Shown here in pieces: positions 5,274 through 7,601 of a stretch of 7,601 nucleotides of DNA. Below the pieces are notes generated by a model. It saw only the letters and a program-made list of their open reading frames with translations, ran no database searches and had not been told where the DNA came from. This DNA comes from Desulfuromonas sp. (lineage in GTDB: Bacteria > Desulfobacterota > Desulfuromonadia > Desulfuromonadales > SZUA-401): assembly GCA_002869605.1 (NCBI GenBank), contig PKUI01000212.1:1-7601 (forward strand), in the 5' to 3' direction. A program made the translations under genes and the position numbers. Position 1 is the stretch's first letter. Every line of letters begins with the position of its first letter.

Positions 5274-5310
5274 GAGTGCAACCTTAAAAGAGTGTTGCAC
5301 TCTTTTTTTT
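5274..5310 (+). terminator. intrinsic terminator of the tRNA unit
   Basis: GAGTGCAAC (5274-5282) and GTTGCACTC (5294-5302) form a perfect 9-bp stem with an 11-base loop, followed directly by eight T residues (5303-5310). An alternative hairpin, AAAAGAGTG (5286-5294) with CACTCTTTT (5298-5306) around a TTG loop, uses the same 3' arm, so only one of the two can form. The terminator is 84 bases after the tRNA and 22 bases before the Nif3-family start. The intervening trailer (5191-5273) shows no gene. Confidence 0.8.
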
Positions 5311-5332
5311 CGTACCGTTTCGATAGGAAATG

Positions 5333-6460
5333 ATGGCCAAGTCACGGACAGCTAGAATACAGGACCTGGTAGGGATGCTGAACGGGCTCTACCCACCAGA
5401 CCTGGCTGAGGACTGGGACAACGTTGGTCTGCAGGCCGGCGATGCAACGCTCCCGGTCTCGCGAGTCCTGGTTGCCCTTGATCCGGGAGAAGCGGCGGTG
5501 GAGCAGGCTCGACAACGAGACTGCCAGGCACTGTTAAGTCACCACCCCCTGATTCTTAGCCCCCTGAAGAGCATTACCCCCGCCGACGACACCGGACGCA
5601 CCCTTCTCGCCGCCATCCGTAACAATATCACCCTGATCGCAGCTCACACCAACCTCGACAGCGCCCGTAGCGGCCTGAATGACTGGCTGGCCGCAAGGCT
5701 CGGCCTGCTGCAACCGGAACCGCTGATGACGGCGCCGGTTGAGCTGCTCAAGCTGGTGGTGTTTGTCCCCGCGACACATGCCGACGAAGTTGCCGAGGCA
5801 CTGTTTGCAGCCGGTGCCGGGGAGGTCGGCAATTACGCGCACTGCAGTTTCCGCGTCGCGGGGCAGGGGAGTTTCCGCCCGGGGGAGAACACGCAGCCGT
5901 ACATCGGTAGCCCGGGACGAGACGAACGGGTCGAGGAAGTGCGCATCGAGACGATTCTGCCGCGGCGACTGAGCCGCAAGGTGATCGACAAGATGTGCCG
6001 CGCGCATCCCTATGAAGAGGTTGCCTACGACCTCTATCCGCTTTCCAACCGCTTCGAAAATGCGGGGCTCGGGCGGATAGGACGTTTGGCCGAGCCGATG
6101 ACCCTCGAATGTTTTGCCCTACAGGTCAAGCAGGCGCTTGGGACATCTACCGTAAGAACGGTCGGCGACCGGGAGCACAAGGTAACCAAGGTTGCTGTCT
6201 GCGGCGGTAGTGGTGCTTCGCTGCTGGCCGAGGCCGATCGCCGGGGGGCCGATGTGCTGGTCACCGGCGATGTCAAGTATCATGAAGCGCGCCAGGCCGA
6301 GCAACGGGGCATCGCCTTGGTCGATGCCGGTCACTTTGGCACAGAACATCTGGCGGTGGCCGGGATGGTCGCGGCACTTGCCAACGAGGCGGCACAGCGT
6401 GGCCTGGAGTTCGAATTTATTCCCATGGAAGGGGAGCGAGATCCTTTCGAAGTACTTTGA
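5333..6460 (+). CDS. Nif3/YbgI family dinuclear-metal protein with inserted PII-like domain
   Basis: A 375-residue member of the Nif3 (NGG1-interacting factor 3-like/YqfO) family. Family signatures are EDWDNVGLQAGD (residues 26-37), LLSHHPL (67-73), AAHTNLDSA (103-111), VTGDVKYHEA (310-319) and GHFGTEHLA (333-341). H70, H71, D109, H334 and E338 are the expected ligands of the two-metal site. The extra segment of about residues 135-235 is the PII-like insert of the long family form; short members are about 250 residues. Family members form toroidal hexamers; the substrate is not firmly established and GTP cyclohydrolase annotations are disputed. Two ATGs overlap (5330 and 5333); AGGA at 5325-5328 spaces better with 5333. 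The zinc-ribbon gene follows, a pairing seen in several phyla. Its promoter is not obvious: it starts just after the tRNA terminator. Confidence 0.93.
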   Translation: MAKSRTARIQDLVGMLNGLYPPDLAEDWDNVGLQAGDATLPVSRVLVALDPGEAAVEQARQRDCQALLSHHPLILSPLKSITPADDTGRTLLAAIRNNITLIAAHTNLDSARSGLNDWLAARLGLLQPEPLMTAPVELLKLVVFVPATHADEVAEALFAAGAGEVGNYAHCSFRVAGQGSFRPGENTQPYIGSPGRDERVEEVRIETILPRRLSRKVIDKMCRAHPYEEVAYDLYPLSNRFENAGLGRIGRLAEPMTLECFALQVKQALGTSTVRTVGDREHKVTKVAVCGGSGASLLAEADRRGADVLVTGDVKYHEARQAEQRGIALVDAGHFGTEHLAVAGMVAALANEAAQRGLEFEFIPMEGERDPFEVL

Positions 6461-6472
6461 AAGACCGCTCAC

Positions 6473-6503
6473 TTGCTGGGACGTAGGATACATAAAGTAT
6501 AGA
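6473..6503 (+). promoter_or_regulatory. weak candidate promoter before the zinc-ribbon gene
   Basis: In the 70-base gap after the Nif3-like gene, TTGCTG (6473-6478) is followed by TATAGA (6498-6503) with a 19-base spacer, longer than ideal. The gap is AT-richer than its surroundings. The gene could equally be cotranscribed with the one upstream. Confidence 0.25.
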
Positions 6504-6530
6504 TAGACTACACGCAGTAGGAGGTAAAAG

Positions 6531-7238
6531 GTGCAAGAAGAAATGCAACAGTTGATTGAACTCCAGAGTCTCGACATGGAGATCCAGACCATGACCACCC
6601 AGAAGGCCGCTCGAGAGCAGGAACTGGAAGTGCTCGAAACGGAGCAGTCGCGCATTGAGGGAATGGTCGAAGAGCTTCAGACCAAGGTTGGCGAACTCGA
6701 GTCCGAGTGCCGTGAACTGGAGCTGTCGCTGACCCAGGAACGCGACAATATGGTGCGCGCAGAGGAGCGCCTGCCGGCGATCAAGACCCAGAAGGAATAC
6801 GTTGCGGTGCTCAAGGAGATCGACTCGGCGAAGAAGTTCGAGAAGGAGATCGGTGAGCAGATCGAGGTCAAGCAGACCGAGATGGGCGGTTACGTTTCCG
6901 ATCGGGATGAAAAGATGGCCGAGCTGGAGGAGCTTAAGGAAAAGGCTTCGACGCGTCTCGACGAAATTCGTGCCGAGAGCACCGATCTGGTGAAAAACCT
7001 GGAAAAGCAGCAGTCTGCTCGCGAGGGCCTGTTTGCCAAACTGCGCAAGCCGATGCAGCGCAAGTACCAGCTGCTGAGCGAACGGCGCAACGGGCTGGCG
7101 GTTGTCCAGGCGGTTCAGGGGGCGTGTCAGGGTTGCAATATGCACCTGCCGCCGCAGCTCTTCAATACCCTGTTGAGGGTTGACGAGATTCAGGCCTGTC
7201 CCCATTGCAATCGCCTGCTGTACGTAGCTGAAGGCTAG
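6531..7238 (+). CDS. coiled-coil C4 zinc-ribbon protein (DUF164/CT398-like)
   Basis: A 235-residue protein. Residues about 5-170 are a charged, heptad-rich antiparallel coiled coil, including the conserved-looking AIKTQKEYVAVLKEID (83-98). The C-terminus has a zinc ribbon with C199, C202, C223 and C226 (CQGC...CPHC). Size and layout match the zf-RING_7/DUF164 family. Its Chlamydia member CT398 was reported to bind the sigma54 subunit RpoN and type III secretion export parts; in most bacteria the role is unknown. The GTG at 6531 is chosen because AGGAGGT (6519-6525) lies 5 bases upstream; an ATG at 6543 is in frame but poorly placed. It follows the Nif3-like gene by 70 bases and its stop codon touches the probable rnpB promoter. 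Confidence 0.9.
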   Translation: MQEEMQQLIELQSLDMEIQTMTTQKAAREQELEVLETEQSRIEGMVEELQTKVGELESECRELELSLTQERDNMVRAEERLPAIKTQKEYVAVLKEIDSAKKFEKEIGEQIEVKQTEMGGYVSDRDEKMAELEELKEKASTRLDEIRAESTDLVKNLEKQQSAREGLFAKLRKPMQRKYQLLSERRNGLAVVQAVQGACQGCNMHLPPQLFNTLLRVDEIQACPHCNRLLYVAEG

Positions 7239-7241
7239 AAT
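7236..7241 (+). promoter_or_regulatory. candidate -10 element of rnpB
   Basis: TAGAAT (7236-7241) matches 5/6 of the sigma70 -10 consensus and places a transcript start near 7248-7251, where the RNase P RNA P1 helix begins. Its first three bases are the stop codon of the zinc-ribbon gene. No good -35 is visible 16-18 bases upstream. Confidence 0.4.
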
Positions 7242-7250
7242 CTTCGTATT

Positions 7251-7601
7251 GTGGTCGGAGAAGGACAGGTGATCGCCGGCCCACCTTGGTGGGCGGGAGG
7301 AAAGTCCGGGCTCCGCAGGGCAGGATGGTCCTTAACGGGGACCGGGGGCAACCCTAGGGAAAGTGCCACAGAGAGAAGACCGCCTGGCCTTGGCCAGGTA
7401 AGGGTGAAAGGGTGAGGTAAGAGCTCACCAGTGCCGGCGGTGACGTCGGCAGCTCGGTAAACACCATCCGGAGCAAGGCCGAATAGGGGAGTGTTCGAGG
7501 GTGGCCCGCCCGAGACTCCCGGGTTGGCTGCTTGAGGCTGCCGGCAACGGTAGCCCTAGAGGAATGATTACCACCCCGCCGCGGGTAACCGGAGCGGGGG
7601 A
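7251..7601 (+). ncRNA. rnpB: RNase P RNA, type A, 3' end missing
   Basis: The catalytic RNA of RNase P, which removes 5' leaders from precursor tRNAs. Recognised from conserved blocks in order: a P3 hairpin GCCCACC-TT-GGTGGGC (7279-7294), CR-I GAGGAAAGTCCGGGCTCC (7297-7314), CAGAGAGAAGACCGCC, the AGGGTGAAAGGGTGAGGTAA block (from about 7401) with AGAGCTCACC, and CR-IV AGAGGAATGATTACC (7558-7572). The last helix, CCCCGC...GCGGGG (P19), is nearly at the window end. The final CR-V segment with ACAGAACCCGGCTTA and the P1 3' strand must lie just beyond 7601. The 5' end is approximate, set by the expected P1 helix. About 35 bases are missing by comparison with Escherichia coli. Confidence 0.95.

Noticed and set aside
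6417..7205. 262-residue open frame on the minus strand
   Set aside because: Antisense to the coiled-coil zinc-ribbon gene; its Leu-rich repetitiveness is the complement of Glu/Lys codons.

Overview
The window looks like chromosomal DNA from an anaerobically respiring bacterium, most likely a deltaproteobacterium of the Desulfuromonas/Geobacter kind. This rests on gene content, not on a database match. The evidence is a membrane quinol module with a multiheme c-type cytochrome, PAS-AAA+-Fis regulation, GC-rich coding DNA, and a housekeeping block of Nif3-like protein, zinc-ribbon coiled-coil protein and a type A RNase P RNA. All clear genes lie on the + strand. I see no mobile element, CRISPR array or rRNA.

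Positions 1-714 are almost gene-free. The only coding hint is a possible divergent start codon at position 17 on the minus strand. The rest is a long, AT-richer, motif-dense control region. It holds ten copies of GCAAC/GTTGC, some paired as inverted repeats, as well as short direct repeats, a G-rich strand and a plausible sigma70 promoter just before the first operon.

Positions 715-5020 form a probable five-gene operon. It encodes a HybB/NrfD-type integral membrane quinol protein, a Tat-exported protein with four [4Fe-4S] clusters, an exported hexaheme cytochrome made of two triheme repeats, a 64-residue protein with two membrane helices, and a PAS/AAA+/Fis regulator. No catalytic (molybdopterin or hydrogenase) subunit is present. 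The simplest reading is a membrane complex moving electrons between the menaquinone pool and a periplasmic cytochrome, with its own redox-responsive regulator. The regulator is the most unusual gene here: it has an intact Walker A and B and arginine fingers, but the sigma54-contacting GAFTGA loop is replaced, so it probably does not act as an ordinary sigma54 activator.

Positions 5062-5310 hold a self-contained tRNA unit: a good sigma70 promoter, a CAT-anticodon tRNA with tRNA-Ile2 identity features, and an intrinsic terminator that can fold in two exclusive ways.

Positions 5333-7601 carry the housekeeping block: a Nif3/YbgI-family protein, a coiled-coil zinc-ribbon protein (DUF164/CT398 family) and rnpB, cut off by the window end about at its last conserved region.
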